A stretch of DNA of 64,000 nucleotides from Leptospira ognonensis (GCF_004770745.1 NZ_RQGD01000034.1:1-64000); one strand, 5' to 3'. Positions 7,917 to 17,215 are shown, numbered from the stretch's first letter. Program-made: numbers and translations. Notes: generated by a model not told the origin, from the sequence alone.

Positions 7917-8540
7917 ATGTCTAAAAGCGAAATAAAACCTAAAGCTCGTGATCCTGTAAAAACCAGGGCGCACATTTTAAGTTCCGCTTTTATCGAAATT
8001 TATACTAAAGGATACAACGGCGTTGGAGTTCGCGATTTAGCCAAACGAGCTGATGTGACGATCGGCGCGTTCTTTCATTACTTCCCATCGAAACGTCATG
8101 TGGCTTACGCAATCATCGACGAGATCATTTATGCAGGAATTATGGACCGCTGGATTAAACCGCTCTCTGCGTATAAAAATCCGCTCCAGGGAATATTGAA
8201 GTGCTTTAAGACGACGTTTGATACCTGGCCCGATGATTTTCTTTCTTCGGGCTGCCCACTCAATAACTTGACGCAAGAACTTTCAAACATAGATGAATCA
8301 ATTAAAGTAAAAGCGAAAGCTGTATTAACTGAATGGATTGCAAAAACCAAAGAGCATTTAAATCGAGCGCAAGCTGGCGGATATTTGAATAAAAAAGTCA
8401 ATACCCAAGAATTAGCTGAATTTATCGTAACGTTTCAAGAGGGTACATTTGCCATGGGCAAAGCTCTTAATGATCGAAAGATATTTGCGTCGATGTATAA
8501 GAATTTCAAACGTCACATCGACGCAGTATCTACCAAGTAG
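7917..8540 (+). CDS. TetR/AcrR family transcriptional regulator
   Basis: Protein of 207 residues. The N-terminal helix-turn-helix is clear (residues about 20-65: ILSSAFIEIYTKGYNGVGVR, DLAKRADVTIGAFFHYFPSK). The rest is the helical ligand-binding and dimerisation region. It reads away from the DoxX-like gene and shares the palindromic spacer, so it most likely represses both itself and the DoxX-like/SRPBCC unit. The inducer is unknown; it is often a small hydrophobic compound in this family. An R2-type repeat begins right at its 3' end. Confidence 0.85.
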   Translation: MSKSEIKPKARDPVKTRAHILSSAFIEIYTKGYNGVGVRDLAKRADVTIGAFFHYFPSKRHVAYAIIDEIIYAGIMDRWIKPLSAYKNPLQGILKCFKTTFDTWPDDFLSSGCPLNNLTQELSNIDESIKVKAKAVLTEWIAKTKEHLNRAQAGGYLNKKVNTQELAEFIVTFQEGTFAMGKALNDRKIFASMYKNFKRHIDAVSTK

Positions 8541-8630
8541 GAAGTTGATAGGGATTTTTCTAGAAACACACCTCAAAAATCTACAGGGATGACTGATCCT
8601 AGCATAACAAATGCTATTTTGGGAACGCAT
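8532..8630 (+). repeat. Dispersed repeat R2, diverged copy
   Basis: CCAAGTAGGAAGTTGATAGG, GATTTTTCTAGAA, CACCTCAAAAATC and GGGA-GACTGAT follow the same block order as the copies at 12479 and 14441. The copy overlaps the last bases of the TetR gene and fills the gap to the convergent adenylate cyclase. Confidence 0.5.
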
Positions 8631-8684
8631 TCGGCTGAGAGGCTAAGAAAATTTTATCCATTTTCGGATGTGTAACCTTTTTTT

Positions 8685-11600
8685 CTATGCTTCCTTGTCT
8701 GCATATACTTGCCAGAAACGACCGTTAGGAATACGTCTATCCTTGGAAGTTGCGTATTCTTCTTTTAATCCATTCACATAATACATTGCCACCTCACCTT
8801 TATTTTTTGCATTGACATACCCTCGAAATTCGCACTCAAAAACTTCCTTTATTAATTCATAGGTAGATCCACTGATATTGATTTTACCTGGTGTGCCAGA
8901 GGACTCCATTCTTGAGGCAGTATTTACGGTATCTCCCCAGACATCATAGGCAAACTTCTTTTCACCTATAACGCCTGCTACGAGTGGACCAGTATGGATA
9001 CCAAGTCTAAGCTCCCAATAAGGTAACCCTTGTTCTTCCTTGATATTCTTCATCAGATTCATAAATGCTTGAATCTCTAGAGCGGCAAGTACTGAATCCA
9101 ATGCATGAGTCTTGTTTCTTTTTGGTATTCCACCTGCGCACATATAACTATCACCGATGGTTTTGAGTTTCTCCAAATTGAATCGTTCTGTGATTTTATC
9201 AAATTGCACAAAACAAGCGTCCAAATCTTGAATCAACTCACGTGGTGAAAGAATTTCTGCAATTTGGGTGAATCCTTTAAAATCAGTAAACATTACACTT
9301 ACATTTTCGTATAACACAGGCTCAGTTGCGCCTTTCTCTTTCAACTCCGAAGCTACATCTGCAGGTAAGATATTCAACAATAGCTTTTCTGATTTTTTCC
9401 TTTCTGACTCCGCAACATTACGAGATGACTGTACCTCTTTAAATAGTGCTGATCCATAAATAATACCAGCTAACTGTTCTCCAAGGATTGACAGACGTGT
9501 CAAATCTTCTGGCTCAAGATTCATCATTGACTCGGAATTCGAGAAATTGAGAATTCCAACTGGCACTTGGTTGAGCAGTAGAGGGAGAAAAAGGTAAGAG
9601 CGGATCTTACAAGACTTAGCGATCCATTTTTCTTCTTCGGTTAACCATTCCAATTTATGATCGTCAAAATCTTTGAAATAGGCAACTTTCTTACTGCGAA
9701 GGGTAAGGCCATGAGCACCTTTACTAGATTTCATCGGAACTTTAAAGTCAGCTATCCGTTTCCGCTCTTCGGTTGTTACAAAGTCAGGAAGAGAAGCAGC
9801 GATCAAACGTAAGTGACTTTTTTCTCCATCAGAGGCCATCAGGCTATAGTATTGTATTCCAAATTTTTCGACAACATAGGAATGAACTTTTTCCATAATC
9901 ACTTGAATGTCTAGATTCTCATTCAAACTTTTCACCAGATGATTCAAGGAGGAAGTATCTGCTTTTTGTTTTTCTGTTTGTCGTAGTAGATCAACTGTAT
10001 GAATAACGCCTGCAACTTGTGCACAAAGTGTCTCGATGGAGCGAATCTCATCCTTTGCTAAGTTCATAGGTTCACTGAGATTCGAAAAAATCATGAGTGC
10101 AATGCTTTGATCACCTACTACTAAAGGCACGTGCAAAAACGAGGTGGCTTTCGTTGTTTCTATAAGTTTTCGATCGAACTCAAATGGAAATTTTTTTATA
10201 AGAGGAATATATAAAGCTCTTTTACGTTTCCAAACCAAGTGAGCCATGCCACCATCGGGACCAAGAGGTATCTTGAGATTCTTTACAAATTGCTCTAACT
10301 CTTCCGATACATCCTTGTAACTACTCGCCCGAAAGCTCGTTAAGTGCTCATTTTTCTCATCCGGTAAAAAAAGCCAAGTGGAAGTGATACCGTATTTTTG
10401 GTATGCATACTTTGAAATTTCATTAAAAATTTCGTTCAGGTCTGTATGGGAATTAACAAGATGTGTTAGGTGACCTAAAGCCTCAATTTCCTGACGAGCT
10501 TCCTCTGTTGCAAGAAGTGCAGTATTGGCTCTTTCTTTCTCCTCCGCCAACCGACGAACCGCTTCATCCATCTTGAGAGCCGTTGGACGTAAAAAAATAA
10601 AGGAAATCATGTAAAAGGCAAGTGCGATGGGAGCAGCAACCAGCAGTGTGTGAGCCAATGCTGGAAGAAATTCAGTTACCTTCATGAGTCCAAGCAAGTA
10701 AAAAAGCATAGTTGTGGGCACAAAAAGTAATATCAAAGCGGAGACCCGGTTTCCGATTGCTGTCGCCTCTCCCGATATTGGTATAGCACCTGACTTAACG
10801 ATGGCGAACGAAAGTAAAATCGCAGGAATGAACTGCAACTCACCCAAAGGATAGAGAGGAATTCCAATCGTTGCTGGCAAATTCAAGAAAATTAGAAAAT
10901 CACCTATAACGAGTGATAATACAACCTGACTCCCAAGTCGATTTCGCGCGGTTTTGCGGCTCCGTTCCCAGCTGATCAAAAAGGTAGCGGCCGCAATCAA
11001 ACCAAGAGCACCAAACGCATTTAAGCCGATACCTGCAACCGATATGCGCCCGAACCAGTATTCGTAAAATCCAGAAAAAAAATAAGGTGTCCATAGAATC
11101 ACGCAGAAGATCACAGAAAAAAAATCAACCCAACGAACAAAGTGTGGCCTAGTTTTTCCCAAGGCAAGATAAGCAAATCGTAAGTGAACCCCCGGTGTAA
11201 AAACAAATGCTGTATAAAATATTTGTTCAATTCTTCTCGTAACGATCAAAGGAAGATCCAATTTAAAAGCAGTCATTACGATCATAAATGCTCCTGCTAA
11301 CATGAGTGAAGTTGCTCCGAGCATATTCAGCTTTTGATCGGGACTACTTCCAGCAAGAAAGATAGCCAATGCAAACGCACAGACGCCCGAGAACAGAGGC
11401 AACAAAAACACCGGCTTCATGAAAGGAGCAGGATGATCCGTAGGATGAAGAGTAATGGCTGCGAGAATCGCAATACCGAGGAGTCCAAAGGTGATCAAAC
11501 CAGCAAGGATCTTAAAGAGACCTCTTTGTTTGAATAGCAAGTCATTTAAGTTCAAATAATCAGATCGAAATATACCGTAGCCAAGAAGAAGTAGTGGTAA

Positions 11601-12278
11601 AAACGCGAATGAGCTCATCGGGAATATAGGAATGCCACTTAAACTGGGTAAGTTGGTAATCACAAGCAGCGAACAAAAATGCAAACCTAAGAATAGAAAG
11701 ACCTTCGCCTTGATTTGATCCCTATGGTTAAGAAAATAGTGTATAGTTACCGGTACAGCGGAAACTAGATAAGCTAGCGAAGAATAAGCGCCCCATATTT
11801 TTAAAGGAAGCTCAGCGATAGGATAGGAACCAAATGAATAGTGAAACCACTTGCCAGTAAAATCAAAACCTGACAAAAGCCCAAAGTATGCGATCGCGAC
11901 CGTGGAAAGTCCTAGTATTCCGGCGAAGAGAAGGGACCTGTAGAGTCTGCCGGTCATATAATATGCGAACAGATAAGCACCAGGAGACAACCAAACAACG
12001 CCAAAATAGCTAATCCGATTTAGAAGCAATAGCAAATCGAGATCATTTACCACAGAACGTAGCGATAGTGCCATGCCCAAGGATCCAAAACCGAAACAAA
12101 ACATAATATAGGTGATGAGGAGGGCTCGGTCCTCAGTTCGTTTGATCGCAAACAAGCCGAGAAATGCGAGGGACATTCCAACAACAAACGTAAAGATGCT
12201 GGGAATTGCCCAGGGAAGCTGTTGCCAGAAAAAATCAAATCCGCCTGGATTCGGTGAGGGAAGGGGAAATGGAATCAT
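8685..12278 (-). CDS. Polytopic membrane adenylate cyclase with two GAF domains
   Basis: Class III cyclase, making cAMP from ATP at the inner membrane. From ATG 12278 it has 1197 residues. Residues about 15-560 contain some fifteen or more hydrophobic helices, apparently two successive multi-helix sensor blocks. A coiled linker follows, then two GAF domains (about 600-765 and 790-950), and the catalytic domain (about 965-1175). Metal-binding Asp999 (VMFTDFKGF) and Asp1043 (KTIGDSYM) are present. Lys1039 and the Asp in YDVWGDTVN are the adenine-specifying pair, and NTASR carries the transition-state Asn and Arg, so it should be active. The frame is open to a TTG at 12401, but that extension looks unnatural. 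The GAF domains closely resemble those of the kinases at 24.6 and 33.3 kb. Confidence 0.85.
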   Translation of the reverse strand: MIPFPLPSPNPGGFDFFWQQLPWAIPSIFTFVVGMSLAFLGLFAIKRTEDRALLITYIMFCFGFGSLGMALSLRSVVNDLDLLLLLNRISYFGVVWLSPGAYLFAYYMTGRLYRSLLFAGILGLSTVAIAYFGLLSGFDFTGKWFHYSFGSYPIAELPLKIWGAYSSLAYLVSAVPVTIHYFLNHRDQIKAKVFLFLGLHFCSLLVITNLPSLSGIPIFPMSSFAFLPLLLLGYGIFRSDYLNLNDLLFKQRGLFKILAGLITFGLLGIAILAAITLHPTDHPAPFMKPVFLLPLFSGVCAFALAIFLAGSSPDQKLNMLGATSLMLAGAFMIVMTAFKLDLPLIVTRRIEQIFYTAFVFTPGVHLRFAYLALGKTRPHFVRWVDFFSVIFCVILWTPYFFSGFYEYWFGRISVAGIGLNAFGALGLIAAATFLISWERSRKTARNRLGSQVVLSLVIGDFLIFLNLPATIGIPLYPLGELQFIPAILLSFAIVKSGAIPISGEATAIGNRVSALILLFVPTTMLFYLLGLMKVTEFLPALAHTLLVAAPIALAFYMISFIFLRPTALKMDEAVRRLAEEKERANTALLATEEARQEIEALGHLTHLVNSHTDLNEIFNEISKYAYQKYGITSTWLFLPDEKNEHLTSFRASSYKDVSEELEQFVKNLKIPLGPDGGMAHLVWKRKRALYIPLIKKFPFEFDRKLIETTKATSFLHVPLVVGDQSIALMIFSNLSEPMNLAKDEIRSIETLCAQVAGVIHTVDLLRQTEKQKADTSSLNHLVKSLNENLDIQVIMEKVHSYVVEKFGIQYYSLMASDGEKSHLRLIAASLPDFVTTEERKRIADFKVPMKSSKGAHGLTLRSKKVAYFKDFDDHKLEWLTEEEKWIAKSCKIRSYLFLPLLLNQVPVGILNFSNSESMMNLEPEDLTRLSILGEQLAGIIYGSALFKEVQSSRNVAESERKKSEKLLLNILPADVASELKEKGATEPVLYENVSVMFTDFKGFTQIAEILSPRELIQDLDACFVQFDKITERFNLEKLKTIGDSYMCAGGIPKRNKTHALDSVLAALEIQAFMNLMKNIKEEQGLPYWELRLGIHTGPLVAGVIGEKKFAYDVWGDTVNTASRMESSGTPGKINISGSTYELIKEVFECEFRGYVNAKNKGEVAMYYVNGLKEEYATSKDRRIPNGRFWQVYADKEA

Positions 12279-12478
12279 TTTGTGTGAGGGGAAATAGTTC
12301 GCTACCCAATCTAAGGATTGCAAAATTTTAGTCAATAAAATACAACAGATCCAGTTTGTTATCGCATAAGGCTTGTCAAAATGAAACTCGCACGCGACCA
12401 AAAGTAAACAGAAGTAGAGTCAAGAATAGATTGCAAGTGGGCTCAAACATCTAGCTTATGTCGGTAAATTTGGATTTA

Positions 12479-12590
12479 ACACCTAGGAATTTAGTATGGC
12501 TTTTTCAAGAACTACACCCCAAAAATCCAGTGGGACGCCTGATTTTCGCAACACAATACCCGTTATAGGAAACCAGTCAGCCCGGGAGCA
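12479..12590 (+). repeat. Dispersed repeat R2 copy
   Basis: ACCTAGGAATTTAGTATGGC, then TTTTTCAAGAACTACACC, CCAAAAATCCAGTGGGACGC, CTGATTTTCGCAACACAAT and CCCGTTATAGGAAACCAGTC. This copy bridges the two subtypes: its 5' half resembles the copies at 8532 and 14441, and its 3' half resembles those at 3159 and 23244. Confidence 0.6.
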
Positions 12591-12662
12591 ACGATTCCAA
12601 AAATTCTAGAGAGACTACGTATAACATGCGCTCAGTACGTCGAAGTGTATCATTATTAATCA

Positions 12663-13112
12663 TTAAGATCGAATCTTTCGACTAAAAGCCGTTAGAATAA
12701 AGTAGGATGAATAGAGGAAAAATCCTAAAATAACTACTCCGAAAATGAATTCATCGAATGTGACGAATAAAGTTAAGGATAAAAAGAAAAGGAAGCCTAA
12801 AAGCCCAACGATTCCGAGAAGTGGAGGCATAGCCAATATCCAATTCCCAGTTTTCAAAAAATGTTTTATATCTTCAAAAGAATAGGAGGCTTTTCTCTCT
12901 ACTTCGATTCCATGACCGTTAAACAAAGATTGATTTAAAGAAACCTCTGAATTTTTAGAGAATCCATCCTGGTATTTAGTTACCTTCTGGACATCTCCTT
13001 CGAAAACGGAATCAATTTTCGTTGTTTTTCCACGAACGACTAAGCCCCAAACTGTGCCTACAATCATGAGTACGAGACTAAAAGCGGTCAAAAAGATAAG
13101 AATTGATACCAT
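12663..13112 (-). CDS. Membrane protein of unknown function
   Basis: I do not recognise the family. The start chosen is ATG 13112, preceded by AAAGGAT eight bases upstream; this gives 149 residues (the frame is open to 13145). One helix lies at the N-terminus (VSILIFLTAFSLVLMIVGT), followed by a soluble loop of about 70 residues with a DGFSKNSEVSLNQS segment and then two closely spaced helices (about 90-140). Layout is N-in, loop, hairpin. It overlaps the 3' end of another small leftward frame (13078-13434), which may point to an old two-gene unit. Confidence 0.6.
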   Translation of the reverse strand: MVSILIFLTAFSLVLMIVGTVWGLVVRGKTTKIDSVFEGDVQKVTKYQDGFSKNSEVSLNQSLFNGHGIEVERKASYSFEDIKHFLKTGNWILAMPPLLGIVGLLGFLFFLSLTLFVTFDEFIFGVVILGFFLYSSYFILTAFSRKIRS

Positions 13113-13434
13113 GGCGCATCCTTTCCGGCCAGAATAAAATCGCAAGCTTTTTTGAGTCTGGTAGTTTTGCTTTGATATCTTCCTCTTCTAACATGAGACT
13201 TGTGCAAATACAGAAATCTAAGACAGTATTATTGGCATAAATGGCAAATGAGAATTTGCTAATTATTGGAACAGTGAAAACCTTTTTCTGATAAAGAGAA
13301 TCAATGAGTTGCCTGGAATCTGTCTTTCTCATCGCACATAACAAACGATAAGTGCAAAATCGAGCAAATCTTAAATCCAATCGAATCCCTTGACTGATGT
13401 ACTTCAACTCAGCCAAGTATCTTCCTGTTCCCAA
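13078..13434 (-). pseudogene. Possible 5'-truncated hypothetical gene
   Basis: A leftward frame of 118 codons has a protein-like composition (YLAELKYISQGIRLDLRFAR, LEEEDIKAKLPDSKKLAILF). It has no convincing start: the first usable codon is TTG at 13434, next to repeat-derived sequence at 13445-13498. I recognise no family. Its 3' end overlaps the membrane protein gene downstream by 35 bases. A gene that lost its 5' end to the repeat is the most economical reading, but chance cannot be excluded. Confidence 0.35.
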
Positions 13435-13491
13435 AACGACAGGAAGCCCTGTTGGGGAACATGGAGCGAGATAGCTAATATGCGAATCTAT

Positions 13492-14322
13492 TTATTCAAT
13501 CGGAATCCAAATTTCAAATCCTCCATTTCCAGTGAATGAATCAAAATTTTTTCCATATTTCTCAAAATTAGGTGCCTCTATAGATTTGAATTTTGAGTTC
13601 ATAAACCATTGATTCCAAATTGCCGAAAAAACAGCCCGGATTTCTGAAACATGGCCAGTGTGGGAAAATACGGCATACGTATTGGGTTTCAAGTCGAAGG
13701 AAAATAATTTTGAATGAGAATGAGAACTTGAGCTAACTTCAATACAGCTTAAGTAGTCAAATCTGTTTTTGTCATCAAAATTAAAACAGATTCCGTATGC
13801 ATCTTTGCCTGTTTGTCTATCGATGTGACCAAGATAGGGAGAAAATTTTTGCCACTGATCTGGTATTCCTGCAGGTTCATTACAATCGTAATTAACTTTT
13901 ATACCTACAAAATGTTTCAATTCAAGTTCAACAATCCTTGGTTCTTTTATATTCGGGAGGAGGGAAGACTTCATTGTAAACGCCTCTACTAAGTTCATTT
14001 TTTCTAGGTCTTCTTTTGACCTAACAACTCCCGGTGTCAGACTGAATTGTTCTTTGAACGCACGCGTAAAGGCTTCTTGTGAATTGTATCCAAAGTCAAG
14101 AGAGATCGAGAGAAGGCCCTCACGGTTCAGAATTAACTTTTTTGCTGCCTCTGTAAGACATCTAGCCTTCACGTATCTCATAAGAGAAATTCCCATCTCC
14201 ACAGAAAATGCTCTCGTTAGGTGAAAAGTGGAGACATTACAAATCTTCGCAATATCGTCCAAACTAATCTCTTCTCTTGAATGGCTTTCCACAAACCATA
14301 ATGCTTTCTGAATTAGATCCAT
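13492..14322 (-). CDS. AraC family regulator with GyrI-like effector domain
   Basis: Protein of 276 residues. Residues about 1-100 form the double helix-turn-helix of AraC/XylS proteins (ISLDDIAKICNVSTFHLTRA and the second HTH near GLLSISLDFGYNSQEAFTRA, ending in PGVVR). Residues about 115-275 match the GyrI-like / AraC effector-binding fold seen in Rob-type regulators (PRIVELELKHFVGIKV and the closing FEIWIPIE). Such proteins sense small molecules or drugs and activate nearby or scattered promoters. GGGAAAG lies before the ATG. No obvious target gene adjoins it, although an AAC(3)-I-like gene lies 1.7 kb away on the other strand. Confidence 0.85.
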   Translation of the reverse strand: MDLIQKALWFVESHSREEISLDDIAKICNVSTFHLTRAFSVEMGISLMRYVKARCLTEAAKKLILNREGLLSISLDFGYNSQEAFTRAFKEQFSLTPGVVRSKEDLEKMNLVEAFTMKSSLLPNIKEPRIVELELKHFVGIKVNYDCNEPAGIPDQWQKFSPYLGHIDRQTGKDAYGICFNFDDKNRFDYLSCIEVSSSSHSHSKLFSFDLKPNTYAVFSHTGHVSEIRAVFSAIWNQWFMNSKFKSIEAPNFEKYGKNFDSFTGNGGFEIWIPIE

Positions 14323-14440
14323 ATCTTTCCCATTGAAATTGTAAATTACATTCTATCTTATTCTTTACCCAATTGTTTGATCATTCTTGCGGTTTTCAGA
14401 ATAAAAAAACAATTTCTTTCCAAAATTGTATTTTTTACCA

Positions 14441-14530
14441 ACCACTCGGGAAACTGGTAGGGATTTTCAAGACCTATACTCCGAAAAATTAATTGTCCGA
14501 CAGCCTTATTTTTTGACCAAGGATACGTAA
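14441..14530 (+). repeat. Dispersed repeat R2, diverged copy
   Basis: ACCACTCGGGAAACTGGTAG, then GGATTTTCAAGACCTATACT and CCGAAAAATTA keep the block order of the 12479 copy. The 3' half is poorly preserved. It lies in a 785-base space otherwise holding only a tiny frame and a coding relic. Confidence 0.45.
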
Positions 14531-14725
14531 ATATAATCCGATGGGGAAGATTCGCTGCGGAACAACAAACTAAAGTCTCCTAGTCAAGAATAACATTTCC
14601 AATCCGTATTTGAGAACAAAACACCCGTTAACTGACTCTTTTCTGTCAAAATTCTCGGATCGACGAATCACACTTTAGAAAAATACAGATTGAGGTAAAT
14701 TTGAGCCAATGGAAAATTGCGAGGT

Positions 14726-14854
14726 ATGAACAAGTTTGGAAATGTAGCAATTATGATTTTTGTGCTCTTATTAGGAAGTTTTGTATTACTCTCGGTTTCA
14801 CTCTCTTTCTTGAATTTCTGGAAGTTAAAGAAAATAGGGCGATCGCAACCTTGA
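14726..14854 (+). CDS. Possible 42-residue single-helix membrane protein
   Basis: ATG 14726 to TGA 14854 encodes a peptide with a short N-terminus, one hydrophobic helix (VAIMIFVLLLGSFVLLSVSL) and a basic tail (WKLKKIGRS), a normal positive-inside layout. GAGG lies only one base before the ATG, closer than ideal. There is no family match I can name. It may be a real small membrane protein or a chance frame. Confidence 0.3.
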   Translation: MNKFGNVAIMIFVLLLGSFVLLSVSLSFLNFWKLKKIGRSQP

Positions 14855-14904
14855 GATGATTCCAAATCTCGAATCGTCGCTGATCTAGAAATCCTTCTTC
14901 GTAT

Positions 14905-15085
14905 CCAAAAAAGTTAAAACACGTTCAGACAATTTAAGGAAAACAATGCCATCTTTTCTTTAGAGAGTGAATATGCATCTCTTACTTCAAGTTAACCTTG
15001 GAGAGAGACTTTTTCTTCGTCCGTATCTTTCAAAATGATTTTGTACGGTCCCTTCTTCTCATATCGTAGCGAAACAAGTCTATTT
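14905..15085 (-). pseudogene. Coding relic of unknown family
   Basis: The leftward frame reads SLRYEKKGPYKIILKDTDEE, KVSLQG, a TAA stop, then LEVRDAYSLSKEKMALFSLN before closing. The composition is strongly protein-like on both sides of the stop, as expected after a single nonsense change. No start codon or upstream domain remains. Family unknown. Confidence 0.35.
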
Positions 15086-15129
15086 TTTTTTCTTGATTTT
15101 GTAAATCAATGAATCAGGATCATTCACCT

Positions 15130-16026
15130 ATGGAACAATTTACCTTTGCCTATTCCGTTTTAGAAATCCAAGCCTCCTTAGACCAACGCCTTCTAAAAGT
15201 AAAACAAGGATTGCGGAATTATGAAGTTTCCGTTCTTGACATGGAAAAGTTTTACTTTGGACCCATGCCAACAGGTCAATTTGATGAATTGGTGATAACA
15301 ACTCGCTCAACCTCAGGAAAATCTAAAACCCACCGTTTCAATTGCAATACCGGTGAGAGCGGTATGGTATCACTTGTAGAAAAATTGGCGGAACTCAAAC
15401 CATCTGCCGACCTGAGAAAACTTCCTCGTGAGGAAGCATTGGCTCAGATGAATGTCGCTGATTCTTCAAAGATCGCGCTTCTTGCTGTTCCAGTCGTGAT
15501 CTCTTTTGTACTTTTTTTCTTTTTGCTTCCCATGTTTTTTCATGGAATCGATAAAAATTCAGCCATGATCAAGTTAGGTGAGCTCATCGAATTAAAAGAA
15601 TTTGAAACAAGAAATTTCACGGTCCAAGGGGCTTTGCTTTCAGAGTGTCTCGAAGAAAAGACGACGAAAAAGGGTAGAACAACGACCAAATTTTTTTGTC
15701 CGTTGGTCTCTGATACTTGGAAGAGCGGTGAACCAATCCATGTCCTGGCTCAAATCGATGACATTCCCGAGGAGGAATTTAATGCTTTGTTTGAGAAAAC
15801 CGAGTTTAAAGGAGTGCTTCGGAACGTACTTTGGGAAGGTCCATCTTCTTCTACGAAAGATTTTTTTGTGAAAGAATACGGGGCAACCATGGCAACCGAG
15901 GTTCTCGAATTTGAAATCAACGGAGATACGAGTAATGATTTGATGATTTTTGTCGCTATTTTTGCTTTCGTGGAACTTCTGCTCGGTGGCATAACAGTCT
16001 ATATGTTACGAAAGAATTTTTCTTAA
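15130..16026 (+). CDS. Two-helix membrane protein of unknown function
   Basis: I do not recognise the family. ATG 15130 is preferred because AGGAT lies nine bases upstream; ATG 15109 lacks a binding site. The protein has 298 residues: a soluble N-terminal region of about 120, one helix (IALLAVPVVISFVLFFFLLP), a loop of about 110 residues with a TTKKGRTTTKFFCPLVSD segment, and a second helix near the C-terminus (MIFVAIFAFVELLLGGITVY). The layout places the central domain outside the cytoplasm. The loop recalls GIDE-type membrane proteins, but only weakly. The AAC(3)-like gene follows after 34 bases and may be co-transcribed. Confidence 0.7.
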   Translation: MEQFTFAYSVLEIQASLDQRLLKVKQGLRNYEVSVLDMEKFYFGPMPTGQFDELVITTRSTSGKSKTHRFNCNTGESGMVSLVEKLAELKPSADLRKLPREEALAQMNVADSSKIALLAVPVVISFVLFFFLLPMFFHGIDKNSAMIKLGELIELKEFETRNFTVQGALLSECLEEKTTKKGRTTTKFFCPLVSDTWKSGEPIHVLAQIDDIPEEEFNALFEKTEFKGVLRNVLWEGPSSSTKDFFVKEYGATMATEVLEFEINGDTSNDLMIFVAIFAFVELLLGGITVYMLRKNFS

Positions 16027-16060
16027 TCGTGATTGGGTCACGATCGCTTTTGCAAATCGA

Positions 16061-16504
16061 ATGCTGATCCAAAGACTCACGAAAACAGATATTGATAAAA
16101 TGCGAAAGCTGAATGAAGTATTTGCGATCGCATTTGAAGATACAGAAACGCATTTGCAAAAACTCCCAAAAGATACATATCTACAATCGCTTCTAGAAAA
16201 ATCACATTTTATCGCTCTGACCGCAATGCTGGAGGAGGAAGTAGTAGGTGGTCTTGTCGCATACATTTTAGAAAAATATGAACAGGAGAGATCAGAAATT
16301 TATATTTATGATTTAGCTGTTGCTGAAAGGTTTCGACGACAAGGAATCGCTAGGTCCTTGATTCTTAACCTAAAAGAAATGGCGAGAGAAATGGGAGCTT
16401 ATGTAATTTTCGTTCAAGCAGACCGTCAAGATGAACCAGCGATTTTGTTGTACCGTTCTCTTGGAATCCAAGAGGAACCATTTCACTTCGATATCTTGCC
16501 TTGA
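16061..16504 (+). CDS. Probable AAC(3)-I family aminoglycoside 3-N-acetyltransferase (GNAT)
   Basis: GNAT-fold acetyltransferase of 147 residues. The middle and C-terminus match what I recall of AAC(3)-Ia closely: FIAL-A, RSEIYIYDLAV, RRQGIA (acetyl-CoA loop), MGAYVIFVQAD, LLYRSLGI and the closing FHFDI. Members of that family acetylate the 3-amino group of gentamicin-type aminoglycosides using acetyl-CoA in the cytoplasm. No integron, attC site or transposon adjoins it, so it looks like a resident chromosomal homologue. Activity and substrate are inferred from similarity. It lies 34 bases after a membrane protein gene on the same strand. Confidence 0.8.
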   Translation: MLIQRLTKTDIDKMRKLNEVFAIAFEDTETHLQKLPKDTYLQSLLEKSHFIALTAMLEEEVVGGLVAYILEKYEQERSEIYIYDLAVAERFRRQGIARSLILNLKEMAREMGAYVIFVQADRQDEPAILLYRSLGIQEEPFHFDILP

Positions 16505-16605
16505 GGGTGGTTCCGAATGCCCTTGCCCGACCCATTTTGTGAGAAACTTAAATACGGAAATCCAATCGGGAACGCCAAACTAGCGACTGTTATATTTTTA
16601 TTTGG

Positions 16606-17043
16606 CTAACTTTGGTTATAGCTATCCATTGCTGCCGGAAAATCATCGTGAATCTGAAGGAAATTTCCGAGTTTGGTCAGTGTGAGCACATAGCCGACAG
16701 ATTTGGAAGGTGCAAAAAGTCGCAAGAAACCTCCATTTTTTTTCAATTTGATTTGAGAGCTAATAAAGGCACCAAGACCTGAAGAGTCGATGTAGTTCAC
16801 GTCAAAAAGATTGAGAAAAACTTTTAGTTTTTCACTCTTGATGAGATGGTCAACAAGATCCGTTATGGCTTGGGCTGAGTAAAGATTGATATCACCGATA
16901 ACGTCAACAATCGCTCCATCGGGCATCTGGTATGGTTCTGGAACCATGCGAATGCTTATTTTAAGGTCATTACCTTCGTAGTCAAATTCTCTGTGGCTTA
17001 AATCGATTTCCATAAACGTAATCTTTTGCAAGACTTGTACCAT
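16606..17043 (-). CDS. STAS-domain anti-sigma factor antagonist
   Basis: Protein of 145 residues with a single STAS domain (about 35-140). The conserved phosphorylation loop reads NYIDSSGLGAF, with the Ser that a kinase of the RsbW/SpoIIAB type would phosphorylate and a PP2C phosphatase would release. Family members switch anti-sigma factors or other partners. GGTAGGG precedes the ATG. No anti-sigma kinase adjoins it, but three SpoIIE-type PP2C phosphatases are encoded in this window (37.4, 44.5 and 54.9 kb) and could act on such a protein. That link is inference. Confidence 0.85.
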   Translation of the reverse strand: MVQVLQKITFMEIDLSHREFDYEGNDLKISIRMVPEPYQMPDGAIVDVIGDINLYSAQAITDLVDHLIKSEKLKVFLNLFDVNYIDSSGLGAFISSQIKLKKNGGFLRLFAPSKSVGYVLTLTKLGNFLQIHDDFPAAMDSYNQS

Positions 17044-17111
17044 AAAAACCCTACCAATGGTTACGTGTTAAGCAATTTTGGATGTAGGGGAGGGAAAAAA
17101 GATCATTTGTC

Positions 17112-17215
17112 TTAACTCAGCTAGCAGAAATTGGATAGCGTTTTTTTAGAGCCAAAACCCAAAAATAAGTAGGAATGCCCGATTTTCGAATCACAATGTC
17201 CTTAAAATTACTATC
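17112..17215 (+). repeat. Dispersed repeat R2, diverged copy
   Basis: ACTCAGCTAGCAGAAATTGG, then GGATAGCGTTTTTTTAGAGC, CCAAAAATAAGTAGGAATGC and CCGATTTTCGAATCACAATG correspond block by block to the copy at 12479. It fills part of the 333-base space after the STAS gene start. Confidence 0.45.

Noticed and set aside
14668..14865. 65-codon minus-strand frame
   Set aside because: Poor composition and no binding site; the opposite strand has a more natural small membrane-protein frame.
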